From positions 310,001 to 374,000 of the forward strand of contig CAJUHH010000002.1 in NCBI GenBank assembly GCA_910585965.1: a DNA stretch of 64,000 nt, given 5' to 3'. A program made the translations under genes and the position numbers. Positions 43,203 to 51,649 of this stretch are shown here, in pieces. Each line of letters opens with the position of its first letter. Positions within the stretch are counted from its first letter, which is position 1. The stretch comes from an uncultured Lachnospiraceae bacterium. GTDB taxonomy: Bacteria; Bacillota; Clostridia; Lachnospirales; Lachnospiraceae. The notes below the pieces were generated by a model that had not been told where the DNA came from, did no database searches, and saw only the letters and a program-made list of their open reading frames with translations.

Positions 43203-44897
43203 ATGGGAAAAAAAGTGAGCGGAATACAAGGAAACAGGAGCCAGGCAGCAATGCTTCGGAGGCTGGTGCGCCAGGCGCTGATATCGGTGGCCATAGGGGG
43301 CGTATTGCTGCTTGGGTTCATTTTATTTAACATTATGGTGTCGAATATACAAAATGCCGAGCTGGATACGGCGGTGGCGCTGAACCAATACAGGATTGCG
43401 TCCAAGACTTTGACATACAACATACAGTCTTATGCTGTGACGGGAGAACAGGAATATTATGACGGCTATATGAGAGAACTGGATGTGGACCAGAACAGGG
43501 AGAAAGCGGTCGAGACTTTAAAGAAATGCAATATTACCGAAGAAGAGTGGGCGAGCTTGAATGAGATCGCATCTATGTCGGAGAACCTTGTTCCGTTGGA
43601 AACAGAAGCGATTGCCCATGTGCAGGAAGGCGATCTGGAGGCGGCAAAGGCTTGTGTATTCAGCGCAGAGTACGGGGATTCGGTCAATAAGATCAGCCGC
43701 CAGACGGATGAGACGATCCTTCGTATTTTGGACAGGAAGGGCAAAATACAGCTGGGCATGAAAGCTGTACGGTTTATTTTCACTATTTTATTTGCAGGCT
43801 CTTTTCTTTTTGTAGTGATGCAGTTTGTAAAGACGATAAAATTTGCGGAGAAGGAACTTCTGGAGCCGATTCAGAAAGTTTCAGACCAGATGGCCGTGCT
43901 GGCAGGAGGGGATTTCCATACGAAGCTCGAACTGGAAGAGGATGAGAGCGAAGTGGGAAGGATGGTCGCCGCGATCGCGTTTATGAAGAAAAATCTGCTT
44001 AGCATGGTGGAAGAGATAACAAAAACGCTGGAAGAGATGGGGAACGGCGATTACAGGATAGAAATCAAACAGGAATACGTAGGGGAGTTCGTTACGATCA
44101 AGGAATCTTTCCTGCAGATCGGAAAAAAGATGAGGGACACGCTTTTGACGATCCGCAACGTTTCGGAGCAGATCGACGGCGGTTCGGAGCAGCTGGCATG
44201 TGCGGCACAGGATCTGGCTGAGAGCTGCACGGTACAGGCTTCCCAAGTATCCGAGCTGATGTCGGTATTCGAGGGCATGACCCAGAGCATGGAGCAGAAT
44301 ACGAAAGAGGCGGAAGAGTCTGCAAGAATCGCCCTGGAGGCAGGAGGAACGCTTTCAGAAGGCAACCGGAAGATGGAGGAGCTGAAGGACGCGATCCAGG
44401 AAATCGGAAGATGCTCGGAGCAGATCGGCACGATTATAGAAGCGATCGAGGAAATTGCGTCCCAAACGAATCTGCTGTCCTTAAATGCGGCTATCGAGGC
44501 GGCAAGGGCGGGCGAGGCAGGAAAGGGCTTCGCTGTGGTAGCGGACCAGGTGAAGAATCTGGCAAACGAGTCGTCCAAGGCGGCAAAGAGGACTACGGAG
44601 CTGATCGAAACTACCGTTTCGGTCATGGCGCGGAGTATTTCGATTGCCGATGAAACGGCTTCCAATATGGGAGAAGTCATGACGGGCGCTAAAGAGGCGA
44701 CGGAGAAGATGGAGCAGATCGTGCAAATGCTGGAAAGGGATGCGGCGCGTATGCATGATATGAACGAAAACATTATACAGGTATCCGCCGCTGTGGACAA
44801 CAATTCGGCCACGTCGGAGGAAACAGCTGCTGTTAGCGAAGAACAGAAAGCCCAGGTGGAGTCCATGGTGGAATTGATGTCGCGTTTTAAAATATAG
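43203..44897 (+). CDS. Methyl-accepting chemotaxis protein (membrane receptor)
   Basis: A 564-residue receptor with a membrane helix at about 25-47, a roughly 140-residue external four-helix sensor region, a second helix at about 190-210, a HAMP domain and a long cytoplasmic coiled coil. The kinase-control tip IEEIASQTNLLSLNAAIEAA is present. It starts after AAAAGGAGAGGG. It is cotranscribed with the hydrogenase-like receptor upstream and may work with it in the same array. The ligand is unknown. No che or flagellar genes are in view. Confidence 0.93.
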   Translation: MGKKVSGIQGNRSQAAMLRRLVRQALISVAIGGVLLLGFILFNIMVSNIQNAELDTAVALNQYRIASKTLTYNIQSYAVTGEQEYYDGYMRELDVDQNREKAVETLKKCNITEEEWASLNEIASMSENLVPLETEAIAHVQEGDLEAAKACVFSAEYGDSVNKISRQTDETILRILDRKGKIQLGMKAVRFIFTILFAGSFLFVVMQFVKTIKFAEKELLEPIQKVSDQMAVLAGGDFHTKLELEEDESEVGRMVAAIAFMKKNLLSMVEEITKTLEEMGNGDYRIEIKQEYVGEFVTIKESFLQIGKKMRDTLLTIRNVSEQIDGGSEQLACAAQDLAESCTVQASQVSELMSVFEGMTQSMEQNTKEAEESARIALEAGGTLSEGNRKMEELKDAIQEIGRCSEQIGTIIEAIEEIASQTNLLSLNAAIEAARAGEAGKGFAVVADQVKNLANESSKAAKRTTELIETTVSVMARSISIADETASNMGEVMTGAKEATEKMEQIVQMLERDAARMHDMNENIIQVSAAVDNNSATSEETAAVSEEQKAQVESMVELMSRFKI

Positions 44898-44899
44898 AA

Positions 44900-44928
44900 T
44901 TGACTTGCGCAGCCATCTTTGATATGAT
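44900..44928 (+). promoter_or_regulatory. Strong sigma-A-type promoter for the riboswitch transcript
   Basis: TTGACT (44900-44905) and TATGAT (44923-44928) with a 17-bp spacer. The predicted start near 44935 coincides with the 5' edge of the aptamer. Confidence 0.85.
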
Positions 44929-44934
44929 AGGAGC

Positions 44935-45078
44935 CAAGTAACAGGGAGTAGCTTGCACGTTCCCATTGATGATTGGTGCTGCCGGGAGGCGGCATGGCGG
45001 GGAGCATGTAACATATTTACGTCAGTACGGGAAGATGGTTCCCCGGGATATGTTGATAAGAAGCGAGACTTTTACTGC
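44935..45078 (+). promoter_or_regulatory. yybP-ykoY (Mn2+) riboswitch aptamer
   Basis: The conserved pieces occur in order. P1 is AGTAA/TTACT (44937-44941 with 45072-45076). The L1 segment GGGAGTAGC follows, then a long P2 arm and a P3 arm (AACATAT/ATATGTT) carrying ACGTCA and CCGGG. GTTGATA and the L3 segment GCGAGAC close it. In this family L1 and L3 dock to hold Mn2+. Most of the P2 arm is a dispersed repeat also found at 51466-51506. Confidence 0.9.
44960..45000 (+). repeat. Dispersed 41-bp repeat inside the riboswitch P2 arm
   Basis: 37 of 41 positions match 51466-51506. The core is the hairpin TGCTGCC-GGGA-GGCGGCA preceded by TTCCCATTGATGATT. Its flanks pair with each other in the riboswitch (ACGTTCCC with GGGGAGC), so the element extends the helix without breaking the aptamer. 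Confidence 0.85.
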
Positions 45079-45111
45079 AAATGATTTTGCGGTAAGAATC
45101 TCGTTTTTTTT
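45064..45111 (+). terminator. Mn riboswitch terminator
   Basis: CGAGACTTTTACTGCAAA pairs with TTTGCGGTAAGAATCTCG and is followed by eight T residues. Its 5' arm contains the L3 segment and the 3' strand of P1, so aptamer and terminator cannot form together. Metal binding should favour read-through. Confidence 0.88.
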
Positions 45112-45193
45112 GTGTATGGTTTGCTGCCTATGTTTTAGTAGGTTAGGCATTCCATACGATGCATAGTTTCGGGGACGAACAGGGAGGATGAAA

Positions 45194-46171
45194 ATGTTTA
45201 TGATGAATGTATTGATTTTAGCGGTTGGATTTTGGGCTTTGATTAAGGGCGCTGATTTTTTTGTCGACGGGAGCGCGGCGCTTGCAAAGAATTTCGGGAT
45301 ATCGGGACTGGTGATCGGGCTGACCATCGTTGCGGCAGGAACAAGCGCGCCGGAACTCGCCGTCAGCACAACGGCGGCTTTCCAGGGGGCGAATGAAATA
45401 GCGTTAAGCAATGTGGTGGGTTCCAATATCTTTAATTTGCTGTGCGTGCTCGGGGCATGTGCCGTGATCCGCCCGGTTCCCGCCGATAAGGAAGTGCTGA
45501 AAAGGGATTTTTCTGTTTCTATCATAGCTGCGGTGTTCGTATTTCTATTGGCTGGAGCAGGAGCCAGCTTCTCGGAGGGGTTTTTCAAAACGGGCATGGA
45601 GGAACGTGCAGGGGAGCTTGGCCGGAATGCAGGAATATGGCTTGTTGTATTCTTTCTTATGTATATGATATATCTTATCATAAATGCGAAAAGACATGCG
45701 GAGCAGGAAAGCGGCGGAGAAAAGCGGCCCACATGGCAATGCCTTTTCTGGATAGCGGCAGGGCTTGCTTTAATCGTGGGCGGCGGACAGGGAGTCGTAT
45801 ATAGCGCGAAGGAGATTGCAAGGGCGTTCGGAATGACCGAGACGCTGGTCGGCCTTACTATCGTCGCCGTGGGTACCTCACTGCCGGAACTGGTGACATC
45901 CGTCGTTGCTGCACGGAAGGGGGAAACAGGGCTGGCAGTGGGCAATGTGGTTGGATCGAATATTTTTAACTTGTTGTTTATATTAGGGATTTCGGCGCTG
46001 GTTCACCCGGTGGCGGTGAATGCGGCATCGGTTTATGATATGGGGATACTGGTTTTTGCCAGCATTCTGACTCTTTTGTTTTTATGGAGCGGTAAAAAGC
46101 TGAAGAGGGCGGAGGGAATTGTGATGCTGGCGGTATATGCGGCGGTTATGGTTTTTGCTGCAGCGAGATAG
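45194..46171 (+). CDS. CaCA-family cation exchanger (YrbG-like), probable Mn2+/Ca2+ exporter
   Basis: A 325-residue protein with about ten membrane helices in two inverted halves. Each half carries the alpha-repeat signature: GTSAPELAVS with NVVGSNIFN, and GTSLPELVTS with GNVVGSNIFN. These bind the cation in Na+/Ca2+ exchangers. The start is set by AGGGAGG (45181-45187); an ATG at 45188 directly abuts that site. The Mn2+ riboswitch upstream suggests manganese export, with calcium as the textbook alternative. It is monocistronic. Confidence 0.92.
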   Translation: MFMMNVLILAVGFWALIKGADFFVDGSAALAKNFGISGLVIGLTIVAAGTSAPELAVSTTAAFQGANEIALSNVVGSNIFNLLCVLGACAVIRPVPADKEVLKRDFSVSIIAAVFVFLLAGAGASFSEGFFKTGMEERAGELGRNAGIWLVVFFLMYMIYLIINAKRHAEQESGGEKRPTWQCLFWIAAGLALIVGGGQGVVYSAKEIARAFGMTETLVGLTIVAVGTSLPELVTSVVAARKGETGLAVGNVVGSNIFNLLFILGISALVHPVAVNAASVYDMGILVFASILTLLFLWSGKKLKRAEGIVMLAVYAAVMVFAAAR

Positions 46172-46196
46172 AGGATGGCATGCCAGGACGGAGAGT

Positions 46197-47123
46197 TTAA
46201 TGTGATTTATGCACTGCAATGCCGCTCCTTTGAAGGCGTTCCATAAAATATGGGAAATTTTTCCCGCCTTTGCTGATTTTTGCTGTTTTATTTTCACCTA
46301 TATATAGGATAATATACTCTTCGCGTTCCACTACTTTCGTAATTTGCCGTATTTCATATGATTTCACGATTCCAAATGAGTTTCTGATTGATATGGAATG
46401 AAAATCTATTGTAATTCTCCATAGTAACACATGGATTGTGCGTAAGAGGAGAAGCAGTGCGAAGAACGGGACGGCTATTTGATAAAATAGCTCGGGTTCG
46501 TCTCTTCCGGAGATTATAACAACAGAATATGAAGAAAGAATAAAGCACATGATGATCGTCATTATGATTTCGGATTTTTCTGCTGTAATAGAAAAATTTT
46601 CTACGACTGGGGTATGTTCAATTTTCCTGCTTTTGTCAAAGTAATCACATAATAAATCAAATCCTGACATGCTTTCTTCGATAGAAAAAATCTTTTTCCT
46701 TTTATTGTAGCCTTCTAATAATTTGTTGCCAATTCCATTTTCAATCAATTTTACCGAAGTGATTTCGTAAAACTTTATTTCTTTTACTGGAAGGAGGGGA
46801 GTATAAAAAACAAGAGAGTCTCTCTTGACTACATATTTCTCAAACAATATACAAATAGAAAGATAGATGGAGGCAAGCATACAAAAGTAAAAGGGAAGAA
46901 ATGCATAAATCCATTCATCTCCTAAAAACAGTGACAGGATTATAAAAATAGCACAAAAGATAAAGCCGGAGACGGAAATGAACCAATATTTGTTCGGTGG
47001 GCGCATGATAAAAATGATATCTTCATGATTAGGAATGGGAAATTTTTTGTTCCACCAGCAAGCAGAAAGTATTAGAACTAAGATAAGTATAACTGCTATG
47101 ATACAAGTAATAATCTTTGCCAT
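46197..47123 (-). CDS. Membrane protein of unknown function with PH-like segments
   Basis: A 308-residue protein. Hydrophobic helices are visible at about 4-22, 46-66, 70-92, and a pair near 185-205 and 215-232. Two beta-rich stretches (VVKRDSLVFYTPLLPVKEIK and SISIRNSFGIVKSYEIRQIT) look like bacterial PH domains. I do not know its function. It is A+T-richer than its neighbours and stands alone on the minus strand. Confidence 0.7.
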   Translation of the reverse strand: MAKIITCIIAVILILVLILSACWWNKKFPIPNHEDIIFIMRPPNKYWFISVSGFIFCAIFIILSLFLGDEWIYAFLPFYFCMLASIYLSICILFEKYVVKRDSLVFYTPLLPVKEIKFYEITSVKLIENGIGNKLLEGYNKRKKIFSIEESMSGFDLLCDYFDKSRKIEHTPVVENFSITAEKSEIIMTIIMCFILSSYSVVIISGRDEPELFYQIAVPFFALLLLLRTIHVLLWRITIDFHSISIRNSFGIVKSYEIRQITKVVEREEYIILYIGENKTAKISKGGKNFPYFMERLQRSGIAVHKSH

Positions 47124-47268
47124 TTACGAATCACCCCATTGTCCATCATCTTATTTTTATTTGCCTTTTATCTTGATTTTACAGCAAAAGAGCAGATTTT
47201 TCCATATGCAGATTTACAGACGTATTGCGGATCATATGGATAGCTATTATAATAAGGTTGGCACCACC

Positions 47269-49683
47269 ATGGACAACGATAAGAAGAAGTATGCGGGTGA
47301 GGAAAAGAATCGTATGAGGGACGCGGTAAGGGCAGGAATAGGAAAAGCAATAAAAAAAGCGGCCATAGTAACCGGCGTAGTGTTATTTTTTACCAGCTGC
47401 GGCGTCGTAGGAAGGACGGCGGCCGACGGAATGGAAGAAGGGGCTGGCCAGGCAGATTACAAACCGCTTCCGGGCACGCTGGCGGAAGCGGGTTCGTTTG
47501 CATATACGGATGAGGAAAATAAGCTTTGGCTGTGGGAACAGGGAGGGGAAGAGCCTGTACTCTTGACGGACAAGGCTTTTGCGCTGGAAGAAAAGGCAAA
47601 GACAGGCGGTTCTTATTGGGAAGAATGGGAATATTGGCAGGAATGGGACAATCGGACAGGCCAATGGGTATGGAATCAGGAAAGCGCACTGGAAGGGAGC
47701 GTTCAGAAAGTGCCGGACGGCGGCGTTTACTTTCCGCAGGAAATGCGGTGGGAAAGCTTTTGCATGAAACGGAGCGCGGGAGAGCAGGAAGAGGCGCTGC
47801 AATACGCGAATGAAGAAGCGGCAGGAGAGTATGCGGGGGTTCGGGTATTTCTTTATGACCTGTATCGGCACGGCACAGAGGATGAGGACGGGCAGAGCGA
47901 GGAAGTGGCCGGGAATGTATGTTATTACCAGATGGATGGAAAGGGTAATATCTGGTATTGCAGGGTAGAATCTGCAGGGGAAACGGGCATGGATTTTCCT
48001 TTGGCGGAATGCACGCTGTACCGTTATGACGGGAAAGAGAACCTGAAAATCGGGAAGATAAACGGCAGGAGGAAAGAACCTTTCCGGGTGGATGAAGAGG
48101 GGGAATATGTGCTGTTTTTTGCTTTGGATGATGGCTTGTATGGGTGTAAGCCGGGGGAGGAAGCCGAGCTGCTGGTGGAAGGACTCTGCAAGGATATGTT
48201 TTATGAATGGGGCATTTATGCGGATGCGGACATGGGCAGGATCGTATATGCAAAGGACAGTGCCATTGGGATAAAGGATCGGAGAAGCGGTGCGCAGTGG
48301 CAGCTGGAGGGCGAAGGGGAACTCTTGTTTGCGGGGCTGGCAGGGGAAAAGGCGGATCGGATATGGACGCTGCGGATTGAGGAGAGGACGGCTTATTCTG
48401 ACTGGATAGAACGGGGAATGGAAGAGGGAGAAGATGAGGATACCAGAAAGCTTTGGGAGCTGATGGAAAGGGGCGGGCATGGCCTGTACCCTTCCATGTG
48501 CCATGCGGTAATGTCCGATATTTCCCGGGGGGAGGCAGAGAATATCCAGACGGTGGACGGGTACTTGCTGGACTGGCCGGATGTGGAGCGGGGATATTCG
48601 CCAGGATGGTCGGATGCGGAGCTGGTGAGCGGGCCTAGGCAGATTTATTATATGGAAATGATACCGAAGGACTCGATGGAAAAATTCACGCTGGAAGAAG
48701 TGCTGGGTGAATATACGCCTGGAGATGTATTGGAGATTTATGAGGGATTGAAAGCGGAGGGAGGGTATCAGGAAATCTATGGAGAGGCATATGAGGAATA
48801 TGCTTTTTCCGATGCTTTTTTCCGCTGTATGGACGGAGCGGCATTGGAAAAGAAGGCGGATTTGTATGCAGTAACGGCAGAGGGCATGCGCCGGACGGAC
48901 GGCGTGGAAATGGAAAACGGGATAGGGGTCGCGAGTGCGGAGTATGGCGGCGGCAGCCTTTATTTAAAGACCTATCCGAGGGTGGATTGGCAGGGGAACG
49001 GCACGCCTTATAAATGGCGGGAGGATATCTATGTGCTGGCAGGGGACGGAAGCTGTGAGAAAGTGGTGGAAGCGGCAGAAGAAACGGCAGTGAGGCTGGG
49101 CGAAGTGTTTTACAGCAGGGAGTCAGGAGTGTTTGGGCTGGCAAGTCTGTATCGCAGCGGTTTTTCCGGGCGGGTCGCAACGGCGGTATCCATTTCGATG
49201 GAAAGCATCCGAAAATCGCCCCGGTCGAACCGAATCTTGTTTTTGGCGGATGGCCTGATAGGGGATACGGAGCAGACGGAGGATGTCCGGGCGGTATCCG
49301 TGGAGGAGCTGAGAGAGGCTTATTGGGAGCAAACAGGGAAGAAAACAGGATACGGAGGAGAAGGCGGAGAACGCACATTGGTGCTGGCCGATGAAAACGG
49401 GGCACAGATATTGGCAGAAAATGTGTTCCGTTACGGATTTTATGGGGAAGATTCCATCTGGATCCTGCAGCATGAGGAGAAAAAAGCCGATGGGGAAGAA
49501 GATACGGAAGAAAGCGATCCGTATGGCTGGGAGGCATGGAGCGAGGAAGAGGACGACAGCACGAGGGGAGGCTGTCTGTACATATATGAAAACGGGGAAA
49601 AGAAGCGGATAGCGGAGCGGGCGGTATGGATGGTCGGGCTGGAGAGACAGAAAGCGGCGGGCGCGATGTGGCGGTATGAGTAA
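47269..49683 (+). CDS. Large putative lipoprotein of unknown function
   Basis: An 804-residue protein with a basic N-terminus, a hydrophobic stretch and a weak lipobox (LFFTSC, C44), so it is probably anchored outside the membrane. The body is acidic and rich in Trp, Tyr and Gly. It contains repeated short beta units such as FAYTDEENKLWLWE and VLFFALDDGLYGCKPG, suggesting a beta-propeller-like fold. I recognise no enzyme motif. Several in-frame starts exist further upstream (up to 47035); 47269 is the one that best fits a short signal region. It overlaps the next gene by 8 bp, so the two form an operon. Confidence 0.65.
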   Translation: MDNDKKKYAGEEKNRMRDAVRAGIGKAIKKAAIVTGVVLFFTSCGVVGRTAADGMEEGAGQADYKPLPGTLAEAGSFAYTDEENKLWLWEQGGEEPVLLTDKAFALEEKAKTGGSYWEEWEYWQEWDNRTGQWVWNQESALEGSVQKVPDGGVYFPQEMRWESFCMKRSAGEQEEALQYANEEAAGEYAGVRVFLYDLYRHGTEDEDGQSEEVAGNVCYYQMDGKGNIWYCRVESAGETGMDFPLAECTLYRYDGKENLKIGKINGRRKEPFRVDEEGEYVLFFALDDGLYGCKPGEEAELLVEGLCKDMFYEWGIYADADMGRIVYAKDSAIGIKDRRSGAQWQLEGEGELLFAGLAGEKADRIWTLRIEERTAYSDWIERGMEEGEDEDTRKLWELMERGGHGLYPSMCHAVMSDISRGEAENIQTVDGYLLDWPDVERGYSPGWSDAELVSGPRQIYYMEMIPKDSMEKFTLEEVLGEYTPGDVLEIYEGLKAEGGYQEIYGEAYEEYAFSDAFFRCMDGAALEKKADLYAVTAEGMRRTDGVEMENGIGVASAEYGGGSLYLKTYPRVDWQGNGTPYKWREDIYVLAGDGSCEKVVEAAEETAVRLGEVFYSRESGVFGLASLYRSGFSGRVATAVSISMESIRKSPRSNRILFLADGLIGDTEQTEDVRAVSVEELREAYWEQTGKKTGYGGEGGERTLVLADENGAQILAENVFRYGFYGEDSIWILQHEEKKADGEEDTEESDPYGWEAWSEEEDDSTRGGCLYIYENGEKKRIAERAVWMVGLERQKAAGAMWRYE

Positions 49684-51430
49684 AAAAACCGTCTGGATGA
49701 AGGAAATGAGGGAAGACATGAAAAAGGAGAAAAGGAATAGAAAGAGGGTTCCTGGCTGTCCTAAAGAGACAGCAGGAACAAATCGGCGGGCCATGAGGAG
49801 ATGGGCGCTGGCTCTGGCAGTCTGCTTCTTGGCCGGGGCGCTGCCTGGCGCAGAGGGGAAGAGAGGCGGCAGCGGCATGGATCATGCTTATGCTGCCGGG
49901 CATGAGGACGGCGAGGGAAAGACTGAGGGAGAGGAAGCGGACGGGAGGGAGGCTGCCGCAGAAAAAACAGTTTCGGAAGAAGAGGCCGGAGATTATGCTT
50001 TTTTACTGCATCCGCAAGGTGGGCCGGAGAATTATGTTCTTCTTTATGCTGCGCTGGAAGACGAGGTTGTGGTACAAGGCGGGAACCTTTGGAAGATGGC
50101 GGAGGAAAAACTGGGCGACGGCGGGCGGTGGCAGGAAATCGCCCAAATCAACGGGCTTTCCGATCCGGATCTGATTCTGCCGGGAGAAAAACTTGCCATG
50201 CCGGATTTGCGGTATTATATGCAGAAACCGGCGATACAGAGGGGGAAGGGATATTATCTGACGGACGAAGGGGCATTCCGTTTCCAGACGCCGGAATGCT
50301 GGCCCCTTGGTACTTGCAGCCTGGACAGCCATTTAAGCACTTTTATAGGGGAAGACAGCAGCATAAGGGTTTTGTGGGGGATAGAAGATAACAGGATGGG
50401 GGAAGATGCCTGGGCGGAGGAATGGGACAGCGTATGCAGGAACGCAGAGGAAACGGCAAGGATCGTCTTCGATGAAAGCCTCCGGGATATTTTTTTTGAA
50501 AAGTATGGGCTGGAGGGAGGCGGCGAAGTATATTATATCGGCTGCACCTTTGCGGACGAAGAAGGAAAACCATGGACAGTGGGCGCGGCTTATCGGTTCG
50601 GGGAGAAAAACCTGATGGAGTTTATCGGCATCGGCCCGTCGGAACATCGGCTGGATATAGGGCGGCTCACTTTATATACGGCGGCTACTTATGAGGAATA
50701 CGGGGAAGAACGCCATATGGGTTATGGAGAAGACGGAGCTGTTTACAAAGGAATGGCAGTATGGCAATACCCTTTGCTGCACAATCCTTTTGTCATCGCT
50801 TATGAATGCACGAACAGAAAGACCTGGCATCAGAAAAGAGAGCTGGAGGAAGAGGAAGAAGACTATGTGGTGGAATGGAAGGAACCAGTTCTTCCGGCCA
50901 TCATCCGCAAAGCCCTGGGGATAGAAGGGGATATTATGTACAGCGACCTGCTGGAGATCGAGAGCCTGGAAGCGATCGAAAGCGTGGGATATGATTATTG
51001 CAGCATTAATGAGGAACGCTTTGAGACAGACTGGAAGGATATTCCGAACGGGGATGCTTTGTTGGCGGATATCGCCCAATGCAGGGCTCTGTGTGAGTTG
51101 CGGCTCCAGATAGGGGATATTTCAGATTTCTCCCCTGTGGGGGAACTGAAATTACTGGAGGAGCTGGAAATCCAGGCAGGGCAGACGGTCAAGGATGTCC
51201 GCTTCCTGGATGAATTGGAATATCTGCGGCAATGCGTGCTCGAAACGGCTCCGCAGCAGATTTTCGTCGATTCCCTGAGTGACAGGCTTTGGGAACGCAC
51301 TTGCGAAGAGGAAGGGCTGACTACCTTTCGGAAATGGTATGACGGGGAACCCGGGAGGGCCTTTGACGAGGTTAACGTGAGAAGAACTTCTAGCACTCGC
51401 AGTAAAGGCTGCTTCGCGAAGAAGTTCTAA
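49676..51430 (+). CDS. Exported LysM-like protein with a repeat-derived C-terminus
   Basis: A 584-residue protein. A long positively charged N-region precedes a hydrophobic segment (about 43-58, WALALAVCFLAGALPGA). An acidic linker and a LysM-like domain follow (about 135-180: GGNLWKMAEEKLGDGGRWQE, LILPGEKLAMP), the kind that binds peptidoglycan. The rest is unassigned, with a short leucine-rich part near 470-530. The last 17 or so codons and the stop lie inside a palindromic repeat that starts near 51371, so the natural end has been replaced. It is translationally coupled to the upstream lipoprotein gene. Confidence 0.7.
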   Translation: MSKKTVWMKEMREDMKKEKRNRKRVPGCPKETAGTNRRAMRRWALALAVCFLAGALPGAEGKRGGSGMDHAYAAGHEDGEGKTEGEEADGREAAAEKTVSEEEAGDYAFLLHPQGGPENYVLLYAALEDEVVVQGGNLWKMAEEKLGDGGRWQEIAQINGLSDPDLILPGEKLAMPDLRYYMQKPAIQRGKGYYLTDEGAFRFQTPECWPLGTCSLDSHLSTFIGEDSSIRVLWGIEDNRMGEDAWAEEWDSVCRNAEETARIVFDESLRDIFFEKYGLEGGGEVYYIGCTFADEEGKPWTVGAAYRFGEKNLMEFIGIGPSEHRLDIGRLTLYTAATYEEYGEERHMGYGEDGAVYKGMAVWQYPLLHNPFVIAYECTNRKTWHQKRELEEEEEDYVVEWKEPVLPAIIRKALGIEGDIMYSDLLEIESLEAIESVGYDYCSINEERFETDWKDIPNGDALLADIAQCRALCELRLQIGDISDFSPVGELKLLEELEIQAGQTVKDVRFLDELEYLRQCVLETAPQQIFVDSLSDRLWERTCEEEGLTTFRKWYDGEPGRAFDEVNVRRTSSTRSKGCFAKKF

Positions 51431-51606
51431 GTCTCACGCGGAAGAACGCCTAAAAAGCGGCGTTCTTCCCATTGATGATTTGTGCCGCCGGAAGGCGGCA
51501 TGGGGGTTAGTGTGAAGAGAAGTTCTAAGGCTCGCACCAGTGGGTGCTTCGCTAAGAACTTCTAAGACTTCACACCGAAAAATGCCTGAAATACGGCATT
51601 TTTCAT
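51371..51606. repeat. Cluster of palindromic repeats (two long stems, three short hairpins)
   Basis: In order: stem A (51376-51438; AGAACTTCT against AGAAGTTCT, base CGTGAG/CTCACG), a perfect 10-bp hairpin GAAGAACGCC/GGCGTTCTTC (51441-51468), the 41-bp repeat with hairpin TGCCGCC/GGCGGCA (51466-51506), stem B (51510-51575; base GTGTGAAG/CTTCACAC), and a second 10-bp hairpin GAAAAATGCC/GGCATTTTTC (51577-51604). The two stem-plus-10-bp-hairpin units share architecture but the short hairpins differ in sequence. Related pieces occur at 18537-18577 and 44960-45000. Confidence 0.9.
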
Positions 51607-51649
51607 CGGGATTATGGAAGTTAATGTGAGAAAGGGCATGGTTATTAAG

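Noticed and set aside
42105..43423. Two long minus-strand frames opposite the hydrogenase-like receptor
   Set aside because: They are shadows of a well-defined multidomain gene.
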